In this document: piece by piece, positions 25,155 to 36,192 of the stretch | Layout: each line of letters starts with the position of its first letter | Position numbering within the stretch: position 1 is the stretch's first letter | From: Isoetes taiwanensis | Taxonomy: Eukaryota > Streptophyta > Lycopodiopsida > Isoetales > Isoetaceae | NCBI GenBank assembly: GCA_021234155.1 | Contig: JAJEKV010000073.1 | Location: 1,338,001 to 1,402,000, forward strand | DNA length: 64,000 nt | Reading direction: 5' to 3' | Position numbers and translations under genes: made by a program | The notes under the pieces: generated by a model | The model's input: only the letters and a program-made list of their open reading frames with translations | Told to the model about the DNA's origin: nothing | The model's database searches: none

Positions 25155-25445
25155 ACTGATCAAATTGGGCGGGCGCCCAATTTGGGTTGCCCCCTGTATG
25201 CATTGAACATCTTTGACTGTAGCCTCTTGGCTCTCATATTGGGCGGGCGCCCAATTTGGGCAGCCCCCCGCATGCATGCAACATGTTTGCCTTTAGCCTA
25301 TTGGGTCTCAAACCCAATTTGGGTTGCCCGTATGTATTGAATGTGTTTGCCTGTAGCCTCTTCGCTTTTGGGTTGCCCCCCATATGCATTGAACATGTTT
25401 GTTTGTAGCCTCTTGGCTCACAAATTGAGCGGATGCCCAATTTGA
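25155..25445. repeat. Array C inside the intron of the methyltransferase-like gene
   Basis: Three to four units of about 75-100 bp with CAAATTGGGC-GGGC-GCCCAATTTG cores (25160, 25235, degraded at 25310 and 25424) separated by GCATTGAACATGTTTG and TAGCCTCTTGGCT. It fills most of the intron 25094-25474, whose splice sites (CA/GTAAGT and TGTGCAG/GA) are canonical. Confidence 0.85.
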
Positions 25446-27282
25446 AGACCTGCTAAGTTTGCTATGTTGTGCAGGATTGGCTCGCTATAGCGAAGCAGAC
25501 TTTGAAGAAAGCCGGCATGCGAGACTACGATTACTTCGTATACTTGGATGACGATACTTGGAATATGTGCCTCCAAGTGGCTCAGCTGTTCTATGAAGAC
25601 CAACGAAAAGATGAGAAAGGTGAAACGATAATGGTTAAGGACCGGCTGAGAATGTTCACGAATAAAGTCCATGCACCCAATGTATTTGCAAAGGCTGTTA
25701 ACTGAGATCATGACAGGCACCACCTTTATCAAGACCACCAAAGATTACACTGGCAGGCGTGTTATGAAAATATGCGCGGGGAAACTGAACAAGATTGGCA
25801 CCATTGAGTGTGCACTCATCAAATATCTGAAAGAAGTAAAGAAGCTCAAAGTTCAGAACATGGCAGATTTGAGAAAAATTCATCTAATATTCACGGAGAA
25901 TTTGATGCTGATGTTCGCAAACAGTGTCAGTGATTGGGTTGATAGCCACAAGGAGGCAGAAAAGCTTAACCTTCCCGAGGCTCTTATCGCAAAGGTTAAT
26001 GAATATCTGTGTGGATTAGTGGAAGAGGGATGTAAAGCATTCAAGTGCTACTGTGTTAGTCCTCTGGGGATGTCAGAGTTGATGTGGTGAATACATCTGC
26101 TCGTTTTATCGGATGTGATTTCAGGAATATCAGAAAATGGAGCATGGAAGAATACCAAAAGTTCTTGGACCAGATCAGTGTACTAACGGACCAGCAACTA
26201 TATTGGATCACGGTGTTTATCAGTCCAGATCGTTTGAGTGAGTGCTTGTCCGCCATGAAAACGATAGACGGTGGTAGTCGTGTATGGGTGGGAGCGTATC
26301 AGGATCCTAAAAGGAGAAACACTTCATCTAAAGTTCACGAGCTGCAGACCCTTGTGCTGGTAATGTATGTGGCCAGAGACCAAGCAGCTGCCCCTGCTCT
26401 GCATGACCTGAATCTATGCTTCACGGACGCGGACCATCCTCAAGAGTATTCAAAGTTTCCGCAACACTTGAAAGGACTCGAGGACATAGAGAAGAACTTG
26501 CCCGATCATGAATGCATAGCAGACATGGTTTAAAATTGAGCAGTCGTCCATTTCTTTTCAATATCAATCATAATGCTTGTCTACTTTCCTTCAACATATT
26601 GGTTGTATCGGCCTTGGGATGATAAGGGTGCGGCAGGAGGCACGGGTGCTCTATTGCCGAATCAATTAGATTCCAGGACATGCACATACCTAGTGCGCAA
26701 ATTTATGTTGGAGGGTTGCAGTGTGCTGGATTTCTTCTCTGGAGGATCTTTTAGTCGTGCAGCATTGTGCGAAGGGTATAAAGCTTCTGCATTTGAGATT
26801 GATGAGACTATGCAGCTTAAGCTTGTTCAAATTTTTGATCAACTCGAAGTAATGCTTGACGAGAAGAGGTCGCAAGCCCGTGCATTGCAAAAGATAGCAG
26901 AGGGAAAAAAGAAAGTAGGTCGCTCCAAGGCATCGAAAGTAGCGAGCACTCCTCCACCTCCTTGTCCATTTCTTGCACAAATAGTGCACGAGTTGCAATC
27001 CACTCTCCGAATGTCTAAGGATTCTGTCACAGACCATTTGAAAAGGGTTGTAGGTTTTGGAGCAAAGGACATGTCTTTCTTTAGAAAGAAGAAGGACAAC
27101 ATTAATGCTTTGGCGGGCACTACACTAGTGTGCACCCAAGATGTGGTCGAGGGTAGCTCGAAGTTTACGCAGCTAGTCCTCAAGGATCAAGAATCTTCTG
27201 TTGTGAGTACCATCAGAGCAAGATAAGGAGGTTGAGGTTGAGGTTGAAATTGAGGTTGAGGTTGAGGTTGAGGTTGAGGTTG

Positions 27283-29586
27283 TGTAACGGACCTAGGATT
27301 TTGATTTAAAAGATGCAAAGGAATATTAATCAAAATATCACGCATGCAGAGAAATACGTCGTATATGTAGAGATTATACGGACGAAATACTGTGGTTAAA
27401 AATAAATATAAGCACTGGGAAAAGATTGATTGCAGAGGGATTGCTGAAGGAGCGAATCGTGTGCAGAGCTCTGGGAGCGTGTTGGAGCGCAGAAAAAGCA
27501 ACAAGCAGGATTCCAGGTGGGGATCAAGACTTACACCTGGGGTTTTGGTGCTTGATTAAGTTGTGATTTGAGTAGAGTGATGGTTGTTCTTGTTACATAA
27601 GTTTGGAATTTACTCATGTCTTATCTTGAGCTGGGATAGTAAGACTGCATGTTTATGAACTCTTTAATTGAAGCCATTCTATGTCTTTGAATTAGGGAAG
27701 TTCTTGAACTTGGATATGATTTATTAGATTCAATCAATATAGAAATGAGCGGAAACATCATAGGAAATGAGAATTGAGCAGAATAATTTTATAAGAGTGA
27801 AGAACTGCCAAGGAGATGACAGTATGCAGAAAAGCATGAGATTTTTGTTGGTGTCTGAATGCTTAAAGAAAAAGTTAAGGAATAAACCTGTAAAGGGGCC
27901 GATTTGGAACCTGGGATGGTAGATTGATCTAAGAAAGGCATGATCTGGCAGATTTGGGCATGCTGTAAAAGCATGTGAATTGCCCTGAAATGGGCCGATT
28001 TGGGCCTTACGATGGCCGAAATAGAGGAATAATGCAGAAACAGCAAGATTGGAGTAGGATCTGGATGCAAAAATCATGAATTCGGTGCCAACAAATTAAT
28101 CCAAAACCGCCGGATTAGGGCCACAAGCTGGCCGAAATTGCTAAGAAACACCTGTGGCAGCAAAATCAGAAGTGGCCAGGACGTTTTAGCAAGGAATCGA
28201 TGGCCTGGAGGCCGGAACTTGGAGCTGCAGACCGAGTTCGTGCCGTTATCACGTTAGGTTTAGGTTAAAATAAAAAGTAAAGATGTTAACAATTGATTAA
28301 TTGTTAGTAAGGTAGCAATAAAAAGTTAAAAAGTTAAAAAGCTAAGGTTTTAAGTTAAAATTACAATAGTAAGGGTTAGTTGGAGCAAGGAGTTTGGCTC
28401 GAGATATATTACATAAAATTAAGGCCTAAGTTAATAAGGGGTTATGCTAATGGTTGCAAGTTATCTATAATAACGATATTCAAATGCTATAGGTTAAACA
28501 TTGTTAAAGTTTTAAATGTAGATATTAACCTTGTGCTAGTAAATCCTGTTAAGGGGTAGACATTTTATCTTTTATTTAATGGTGATAGCTACATATTGCA
28601 TGATTGAGGTTATTATAATTACTGAGTTATGGTTGGGCTTTCTCTTGCTATATGAAGTGTATATTATGGAATTACTGGATGTAAGCTTGTTAAGGCATGG
28701 GGCATGATGGTGAATTGTAGGTAATTGTCTATGGTGAAATTCTTTGATATAGACCTCTGGGGCCGGAGTCTAGGTGCGATGGTCTAGACTCACGGTTTGC
28801 ACAGTGCTATGTAAATGGTAATATTTGAACATCGGGCGTTGGTACCGTATGGTGCAACGTCATGCACAGTAAGTGGTCCTCCAATGCTGGACGCATCGTG
28901 GAAGGGTGTGTACACACGTGGTTACCCCGCCTCTATGTCACTGGCCTGATCGGCCGAGTTGACCTTGCTCAGACCCAGAGGAATATTGGTTGCAATGTTG
29001 ATGCTATGGTTGCTTGGCTAGTGTATATATGGTTTTTAATGCTGGAATCAAGTTGCAATGGTTGTGCTTAGCATAATTATGCATTGTGTTTATGTTGGTT
29101 GGACTAGTAACTTGGATTGCAGGGACGAGGTTACGGTAAGGCTAAGTTATTGTTCTAAGTTAATGCTTGTGGTAATTGATGCTTGATATATTCTAAATCC
29201 TCGATCCCCACTTAGTCCGTGTGACTAACCCCGTGGTTAAATGGTGTAAGCAGAAGTGCGAGATGCTCCAGAAAGTAGCCAAGCTTCGGAAAGGCGAGAG
29301 TAGAAGTGTGTGGATTGCTAGATAATATATTTGATTAATATAACTATTATTATTATTATGGATCGGCTTAAACTATAATTATTTGTAAACTTTGGTTGAT
29401 GTGTGAGATTTTGCCGAGCAATGGCAAGTATAATATTTTTGGGACCTTAGAGCATGTATAAAGATTAAATTCTTTACCTAAGTATGCATGTATCAGTTTC
29501 TTGAGTTGCAAAGGTTAAATAGATCCAACGGTAGAGATCGATGGGATCTCCAGTTACCGAGAGGTTAACTGGTCAGGCCCGTCACA
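27283..29586 (+). mobile_element. Solo LTR (2304 bp) with 5-bp target duplication
   Basis: Starts TGTAACGGACCT and ends CCCGTCACA, with short terminal inverted similarity (TGTAACGG versus TGTGACGG). It is flanked on both sides by GGTTG (27278-27282 and 29587-29591). No internal region, primer site or polypurine tract is present, so it is a solo LTR left by recombination. It splits a GAGGTT coding repeat of the methyltransferase-like gene. Its 3' part (CCCCACTTAGTCCGTGTGAC, TTGGGACCTTAGAGCATGTA, CCAGTTACCGAGAGGTTAAC) recurs at 33500-33872, and the same family lies inverted at 30855-33454. Confidence 0.85.
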
Positions 29587-30022
29587 GGTTGAGAAGGAGG
29601 TTGAGGTTGAGGGGGAAGATGCTACGCTAACCCCCGAAGAATTCCTGACCAAGATGGAGTTTCTAAAGCAAGCGGCACATGGAGGGGCACAACACAGTGA
29701 AGAAGGTGAGATCGATAAGTCAGCTGAAGGGATGGTTGACCCTTGAGCTTTTTTGGTTGCCTTAAGAACTGTTTTGTTGATGGTGTTTGGGCAAAGTGGT
29801 ACCTAAATGTATATGTTATTAGAATCTTTTACATAGCTTGTGAGTGCAAACTTTATGAAATATCATGTCTCATATACATGAACCAAGAAAACAAATACAT
29901 GTCTCATATTTTTCTTATTATTTTTCATAAGTATTTCCAATATTAACTTGCCACTTGTTTTGTATTCATTTAGATAAAGAAAATACATAGGTCTTGTAGG
30001 ACATGGCTAATTCAACAGAAAC

Positions 30023-30064
30023 ATAATAGATAATAGATAATAGATAATAGATAATAGATAATAT
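30023..30064. repeat. Microsatellite (ATAATAG)n
   Basis: About six copies of a 7-bp unit ATAATAG between the methyltransferase-like gene and the next minus-strand ORF. Confidence 0.9.
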
Positions 30065-30078
30065 AAAAGACCGAAGCT

Positions 30079-30731
30079 TCAGTCAATGCCCAGTTTAACC
30101 TGAATAAGATCCCCCAGATCGAACTCATCAATATAACTTCGGCTGTACAGATCCAGCCAGTCATCCAAGTCTTTGACAGAGTGAGTAGTGTTGACGATGA
30201 GCTTAGTTACCAAAGCTTCACCCTGACTTTTTTGCTTCTTATAAAGCTTCTTAAATAGCGGTCGGAACGTGTTGTGCATCCAAACGTCCTCCATTTTCAG
30301 CAGCCTCTTCGGTGCCTCTGCCCTGTAAATATGGCATTTCAATGATATGAGGCAGGCCTCCAGCTCCACCCTACTGAGCTGATCTTCATCCGGGTTTAGC
30401 CGTGCCAACCCTTCCCCATTGAGGAGCTTCGTGACTTGGGCACTGATTTCTTCCGTTCCATTCTGGTTCATCTCGTTTTGCACCTCCACCTGCAACTGAT
30501 TCGCATGGGCTAAGATTGACTCACTAATATGAGACTGCATCTCGATCATTGTGAATCCATATATGTGCCTCGTTTCGACCATTCTGAATGACTCGAAATG
30601 AATCTAGGAGACTGAAGATTGGCAACACCCAGCTGGACTAGCAACACCTCCCCAGAATGAAGGCGCTTTTCCAGAACACCGCCTTGGATGACTCTTTCAT
30701 GTGTTAATGGACACAAGGCCTCCCATCTCAC
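30079..30731 (-). CDS. Unrecognised protein segment, possibly element cargo
   Basis: Two overlapping minus-strand frames that look coding: 30731-30546 (RWEALCPLTHERVIQGGVLE, VLLVQLGVANLQSPRF) and 30582-30079 (EEISAQVTKLLNGEG, SRVELEACLISLKCHIYR, FRPLFKKLYKKQKSQGEALV, ending VKLGID). The product would be acidic and helical with no membrane segment. The frame change near 30560 suggests a frameshift or small intron. It lies between the methyltransferase-like gene and an inverted LTR and could be the last exon of a gene broken by that LTR, or another gene of the same element. Family not recognised. Confidence 0.35.
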
Positions 30732-30854
30732 CTACCTACACGCTCCCGAAATTTTGCTTCCTTTTAATAATTCTAAAATTTTGCAGAATTCTAAAAATTT
30801 GCCATCTTTTCCACGGCCTGCCATCTCACCTACCTGCATGGACCCCTGAGCAAC

Positions 30855-33454
30855 TGTGACGAGCCTGCCGAGTTGACCCTCCTGGCAACCCGGGATCTTG
30901 TCAAACTTCTATAATTCTAGGTTGATAATACTGGTGAAGAATTAAATCTTCCTTTCAATTGAACTTACTTACTCCAAATTCAATGAACAAATGTTTATAA
31001 ACTCAATATAATCAGGTAAGGTCAACATGCAATAAATCAACATTCTCGATAGAGATAACATCCAACTCTAGCAATTCAACCCTAGAATCTTCTCGCTCAA
31101 CCACGAGCCACAACTGCACTGCTACCGTTAGCTTGACCACCGCCTTGCTCATTCACTGCACATATGCACTCACTGGGGTTAGTCCTCGTGACTAAGTGGG
31201 GATCCCTGGCTGCCGCTGCATGCATGGAAATACTCTGCAAATCTTGGGTAAGCACAAACACAGACGGAAAATCCTACGAGCACAGTGCTAAGACAATGAC
31301 AACCTAATGCAAAGGAATATAACACATGAGCAACAGAAGCAAAGAACATAGCCAAAATACCAAATCATCATAAACATAGCTCCGGGACAATGGAAAGCTC
31401 AGCCAGCCTATATACAGGCCCCGTTAGCAGCATGTTGCCCAGCCAGCTTACATTCCAAACCCTGTAGCGGGTGGTGGGGTGAACCTCGTATGCGCATACC
31501 CTCTCAGCCCACGTCTGGCACTGGAGGACCTCTTACCATGGGAGTTCACAAGAGTTGATTGACGTAGCAATCCCTGCCAGGAGAACTACGCCCGGTGTCA
31601 CAAAGTACAAGAATACAACATAGAATAACCGAACCTAGAAGCCCGACCCCGGAGGTTCCAATAGACATGATCAAATACCAAGACAACAGTGGAACAATGC
31701 AAAGACCAAGACATGTGAAGTTCATTAGAATATTCCCTATACATGTGCGTAGATCATACCGTTGTCGAGGTTGGCCATACCTGTTGAAGTAGCTTTCCCA
31801 ATGAACCCTACAATGACATAGAAGTATATCTCATACTTAGCATTTTCACAATACTTACAGCTTACGCCAAGGCGATTCCCCCCATTAAGGAATGCAACTC
31901 CACATTAGCTTCTGATAAATCCGTTAGTCATAGTAACTTACCATACTTCTTACATATAATTCTCATCCAATACCATGTCGGAGTAGCTAATCTTACTAAC
32001 ACGGGTGATGATCACAATCTAATCACGTCGATGAAGTCGCAAGCATGGCTATCATTGATGTAGCTCCGACGCCTACGTACTTTGCTGAACAAGGAAAGAT
32101 ACTACCAATCCACACAATGCAATACTTGCCTCATAACCATACTCCCATGGGGATAATCCATTAGCTATGATGCCTTTGATAAAATACAATGCAACAACTT
32201 AGAAACTTACATGTATACACTTAGACTAACAGTGCTCCATGCCATAGCCTCATCTGGACACTCCATATACCTCATATTGCTCTCCCGACCCAACTTCTCC
32301 ATATCTCCAAAGTTCCAACATCTATTTCTTTTTGAACCATTGTTAGCTAAGGTTTTTTAATATTCTAATTAAAAACCCACTTTCCATAGCTTAAGATTTA
32401 TTAATGCGTCTTAATGTGGAAACTCCAAATCTTGCACTTCTGGCTTAGAAATCCACAGGTCCTCATGACCGCAACTGGATATAGCCTCTGCCAACTTACC
32501 ATAAAACCAGGCCCCATCTCCAGGAACCACTCGTTCAATGCCTCATGTTACTTTAGGACCTTATCTTGTTTAATTCAACAAAGCATACTTAAATAACTAA
32601 TAATCAAATCAGACTATCTCCTGCATCTGTACTGAACTTACTATTGTGGATAGTCTGTGCTAGATCCCTGCCCTTGTACTTCCATAGTTTCCCTTATACT
32701 CCTATATTTATTTATCCACTTCTTATAACTTTATTTAAGGTGTACATGACATTTGTTAACAAGACATCAAGGAAAAGGACAAATAAAACAACGAAACAAC
32801 CAACAAACAAATCGGGTTACAGACCGGGTTGCAACTTTTCGGAGCTGCCCACAATGCATCGGGGTTCTAATGCCCAAATCGGCCTATTCCATGTCATATC
32901 GGGATGTTTCCAGATCTTCTGGCTCCGTCGGCGACGATTCCCGTTGTTGCAACCCATAACTTCTCAACTAGATTCCTCCTGCATCAATTTCGGCCTACTC
33001 CAGGCTCTTTTAAGATAATTACCATGCATCTAGATTAGCTTCTATTCCATCTTTCGTTCCTCTGGATGTTTCTGCATGCCATACTTTCTCGAACATACAT
33101 AGCCAAACCTTCTTATCAATTCATGCATAAATCCAATGATATCAGCCCATGTACCTCAGATTAACTCAACAAAACCCCACCTGTAAGAAGATGTTTGATG
33201 CCGTTCTTGATATCTCCAAGCTCTTGCCTCTTTGTTGTCTCCAACAGAATCCTTCTATGCTCTGCAATTCGTCTCTGGCCTCCTACAAAAGCTTTGCAAG
33301 GCTCCTTCTCAAAAACACAAGAAAACCCTTGCTTTTAAGCTCTCTACACATGCATGCACGCATGCATGCATGCCACGCATGCATGCATGCCATGCATGTA
33401 TACATGCGTATTTAAATACGCATGCTGCCCCATCAAGTGGCCAGGTCCGTTACA
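30855..33454 (-). repeat. LTR in minus orientation with polypurine tract
   Basis: On the minus strand it starts TGTAACGGACCTGG (at 33454) and ends CTCGTCACA (at 30855), about 2.6 kb, the same family as the solo LTR at 27.3 kb. Immediately upstream on the minus strand is TTTAGAAGGGGAGAC, a polypurine tract, so this is a 3' LTR. The internal region is lost: at about 33500 the sequence switches within GATCCCCAC to a plus-oriented LTR fragment. No matching target duplication was found. It contains an alternating GCATGCATGC tract at 33350-33410. Confidence 0.7.
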
Positions 33455-33499
33455 GTCTCCCCTTCTAAACATTTAGAAAACCCCAGGTGTAAGTCTTGA

Positions 33500-33872
33500 T
33501 CCCCACTTAGTCCGTGTGACTAACCCCGTGGTTAATGGTGTAAGCAGAGGTGCAAGACGCTCCAGAGAGTAGCCAAGCTTCGAAAAAGCGAGGGTAGATG
33601 CGTGTGGATTGCTGTTCAATTAACTTGGCTATTATTGTTATTATATGTGGGATTGAAGTTAATATTATTTTAAAGCTTTGGGTGTTGTGTGAAGTTCTGC
33701 TGAGTAATGGCAAGAATAATTTTATTTGGGACCTTAGAGCATGTAAAAAGATTAAATTCTTTACCTAAGTATGCATGTATCAATTCTTGAGTTCCTAAGG
33801 TTAAGTAGATCCAACAGTAGAGATCGATGGGATCTCCAGTTACCGAGAGGTTAACTGGCCAGACCCGTCACA
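33500..33872 (+). repeat. 3' part of a plus-oriented LTR plus primer-site-like sequence
   Basis: Closely matches 29205-29586, ending GACCCGTCACA at 33872, then GTTGGTATCAAAATG. TGGTATCA is the start of the usual initiator-Met tRNA primer site of Ty3/gypsy elements, so this was a 5' LTR. It is fused head-on to the inverted LTR on its left and to rearranged pol on its right. Confidence 0.7.
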
Positions 33873-33879
33873 GTTGGTA

Positions 33880-34653
33880 TCAAAATGAGTCCTTTTGAGG
33901 CAATGTATGGTAAGGAATGTCGTTGTATGCAAACTCGGCCAAATACAAATATGAATCCCATACCTTCGGTTGACTAGGCACATACATTCTGAGCATATCC
34001 TCCAAAACTTGATTAACTCGTTCCACTTGGCCATCTGCTTGAGGACGATAAGATGTACTGGCATATAACTTAGTTCCAATATTTTGAAATAACCCTTGCC
34101 AAAATTGGCTCATAAACTTTGTATCCCGATCTGATGAAATTGTGGCCGACATCCCATGCAACCTAAAAATCTCCTTAACAAATAACTTCGCAATATCCAT
34201 TGCCGTAGCAGTAGTCTTCGTAGGCATAAAATGGGCCTGCTTAGTTAGTCGGTCAACCACAACATAGATTGCATCATAACCTGAACGTGTCTGGGGAAGC
34301 TCAACAATGAAGTCCATAGAAATACTCTCCCACTTAGAAGATGGAATTACTAAAGGTTGTAATTCTCCAGGCTCCCTAAACCTTGATGCTTTTACCTTCT
34401 GACAAGGTAAACACCTAGCCACGTACTCCTTAACCATCTTCTTTTGTCCAGGCCAAAAGAAATTCTGGCGCATTTTCCTCAAAGTCTTGTGTACCCCTGG
34501 GTGGCCCGCTAAAGGACTATCATGTGCTTCATATAGCAATCGCAATCTCAACTCCTGATCATTAGGAATACACGTACGGCCATTATAATACATTGTAAGA
34601 TGCCTTTCCCATTTCTCTATCACCGCTTTTGCCTTTTTTTTTAACCTCCGCAC
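33880..34653 (-). pseudogene. Chromovirus-type integrase fragment, inverted relative to adjacent LTR
   Basis: Minus-strand frame: an H2C2 zinc-binding region (HDSPLAGHPGVHKTLRKM, then CLPCQKVK), then the catalytic core with all three acidic residues in recognisable motifs (SMDFIVELP; TISSDRDTKFMS; PQADGQVERVNQ), then LAEFAYND. Normally SPFEAMYG follows within a few residues. Here that motif (MSPFEAMYGKECR) is on the opposite strand at about 33886-33921. The gene is therefore broken by an inversion inside the integrase C-terminal region. RT and RNase H are absent. Confidence 0.8.
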
Positions 34654-34739
34654 AGAATCATGCCATTATTTTCATCCAAAAAACCCTATATTCTTACCAC
34701 TAGCCATCATTTGAGATATTTATGGACTTGCCGAAAGTC

Positions 34740-35155
34740 CATATTTAATGAAATTGTGCTTATTACATGTATCTCTAGTATAGTAGATGTATCACAGGAA
34801 GCCAATCTTACTCTAAGTTGTGATATCTCATGGGAGGAGCAATTCGAATTTGCAAGAGATCAATAATTTGGAATATGCAAAAAATTGATGATTCAAAATC
34901 TGCAAAAGATTAAATGGATTCAAAATGAACAATTTACAACAAGCTTGGTTGGTTTCAAAATAAACAAAAAGAATAATGAAATTTATAATAAACTATGGCA
35001 TGCAAATTCAATCAAAAAGATCTTCTTCTTTGGTAATTGAAGGACTTGAGTCATTTATTCATCATATGAATCTCTAGTACAATGCATGTATCATAGGAAG
35101 CCAATCTGAATCCACTCTAGGTTGCGATATCTCATGCGAGGAGTTGCTCCATGTG
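34740..35155 (+). repeat. Direct repeats bracketing dispersed repeat copy 2
   Basis: TCTCTAGTATAGTAGATGTA...GAAGCCAATCT...GATATCTCATGGGAGGAG at 34770-34840 recurs at 35072-35145 (TCTCTAGTACAATGCATGTA...). Between them (34855-35065) lies the second copy of the repeat seen at 17690-17920. The arrangement looks like a short element with terminal direct repeats, non-coding. Confidence 0.6.
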
Positions 35156-36192
35156 ATTGTATATTATATATGGCTAATCTCAACCTGTGGCCTCATGGTA
35201 ATGGATTTATTAGATTGATATTGTTTATACTCGAAGCTGTGACCTCGGGTGTGGCGTATTTAAGGTCATCAAGAGGGCATAAGTGGCCTTTTTAGGAGAA
35301 ATGAATATTTGTTTATTTTTTAGTTCTGCCTTTAATCCGGAGCATCATGAACTACTCATATGCCAACATTAGGGGTTACAATATTAGGTTTGAGTTTTTG
35401 TGGGAATTTTGGAATACGAAGGGCATTTTAGATTTATCTACTTACTTAAAATATTTTTGGGGCAGGTGTCTTCCAGTTTTTGGCCGCGAAATTTTGTCAT
35501 CATAAAACTTTGTAAGCGTGAGTTCCTGATTGCCCCCCTAAACTGTTAACATTTTTAAGAGAGCGTTTCTAAGTCTTTGCTACAATGAAGTTCAATCTAA
35601 GTCTTGGCTACGGATAGGTTACCTTGGTCCAATCTGTAAAACTGCTGTATCTGCCTACTTGTGTGAGATCTCGGCACGTAATGTTTGCGGAAAGCTTTGC
35701 TGAAGGTCTTGAATCTGCAGCTGTTTCTCAACTGTCAATGAGATGTACACTCAGATTCTAAAATTTATGGCAGAACAAAACAGGTTTAGACAAAGGACTT
35801 TTAAAGGTATTCGAAACCTCAGTCAATTAGAGAAGCTAGATCTAGTAGTAAAGCACTTACTAGAGCAAAATTCTGAGTTGGCTGCCAAAAAAAATGCTCA
35901 CCAAGTGGGGTTTTGTGTATCTGATTTGTTTTTCGACGTCAGCTCATAGTTGGCAGGCTATAAGGAATGACTAATGTACTGATCTTTGATCTCTTAATAG
36001 ACTGATTTACTGACTTGTTCTTTCTATATTCATAGTCTTGGTATTAAGAAATTGCATATAATTTTCAGTTTCTTTTTTTTTTTTTTTGTATGGAACATAA
36101 TTTGTTTTATAGAATCCACATCCAATTCTGTCCTATCTGCATTCAAATCTACATCTTCATATGCTTTATTATCTAAGTAAACTACAAAATAA
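35156..36192. other. No supported gene; one short helical ORF
   Basis: Mostly AT-rich. A 69-codon plus frame at 35743-35949 reads FMAEQNRFRQRTFKGIRNLS then EKLDLVVKHLLEQNSELAAK. It is coiled-coil-like and could be an exon or a gag-type remnant, but nothing around it supports a gene. Confidence 0.3.

Larger units (their letters stand above)
23492..29745 (+). pseudogene. H3-tail-like, ParB-like?, DNA-methyltransferase-like protein; interrupted
   Basis: The protein starts MARTRQTARVAG, almost the histone H3 tail (ARTKQTAR). A conserved-looking region follows (to about 24370), then an acidic stretch (SGESEGESETETGSEED, other frame). At 24764-25093 comes FWIVSGNHTTAVAQIL, reminiscent of ParB-like nuclease GNHR motifs. 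A canonical intron (25094-25474) holds repeat array C. Next come DWLAIAKQTLKKAG, then VDVVNTSARFIGCDF (about 26080), where beta-class N4/N6 DNA methyltransferases have (D/N/S)PP(Y/F), then QLYWITVFISPDRL, then LPNQLDSRTCTYLVRKF and motif I VLDFFSGGSFSRAAL with an acidic AFEIDE (about 26660-26805). The 3' end encodes a Val-Glu repeat split by a solo LTR (27283-29586) and resumes at 29588-29745, ending EGMVDP. Frameshifts near 24380, 24750, 25690, 26080 and 27200 and the lost PP motif make it a pseudogene. Confidence 0.65.

Noticed and set aside
33345-33415. His/Ala/Met-rich peptide over GCATGCATGC
   Set aside because: Translation of an alternating microsatellite inside an LTR.
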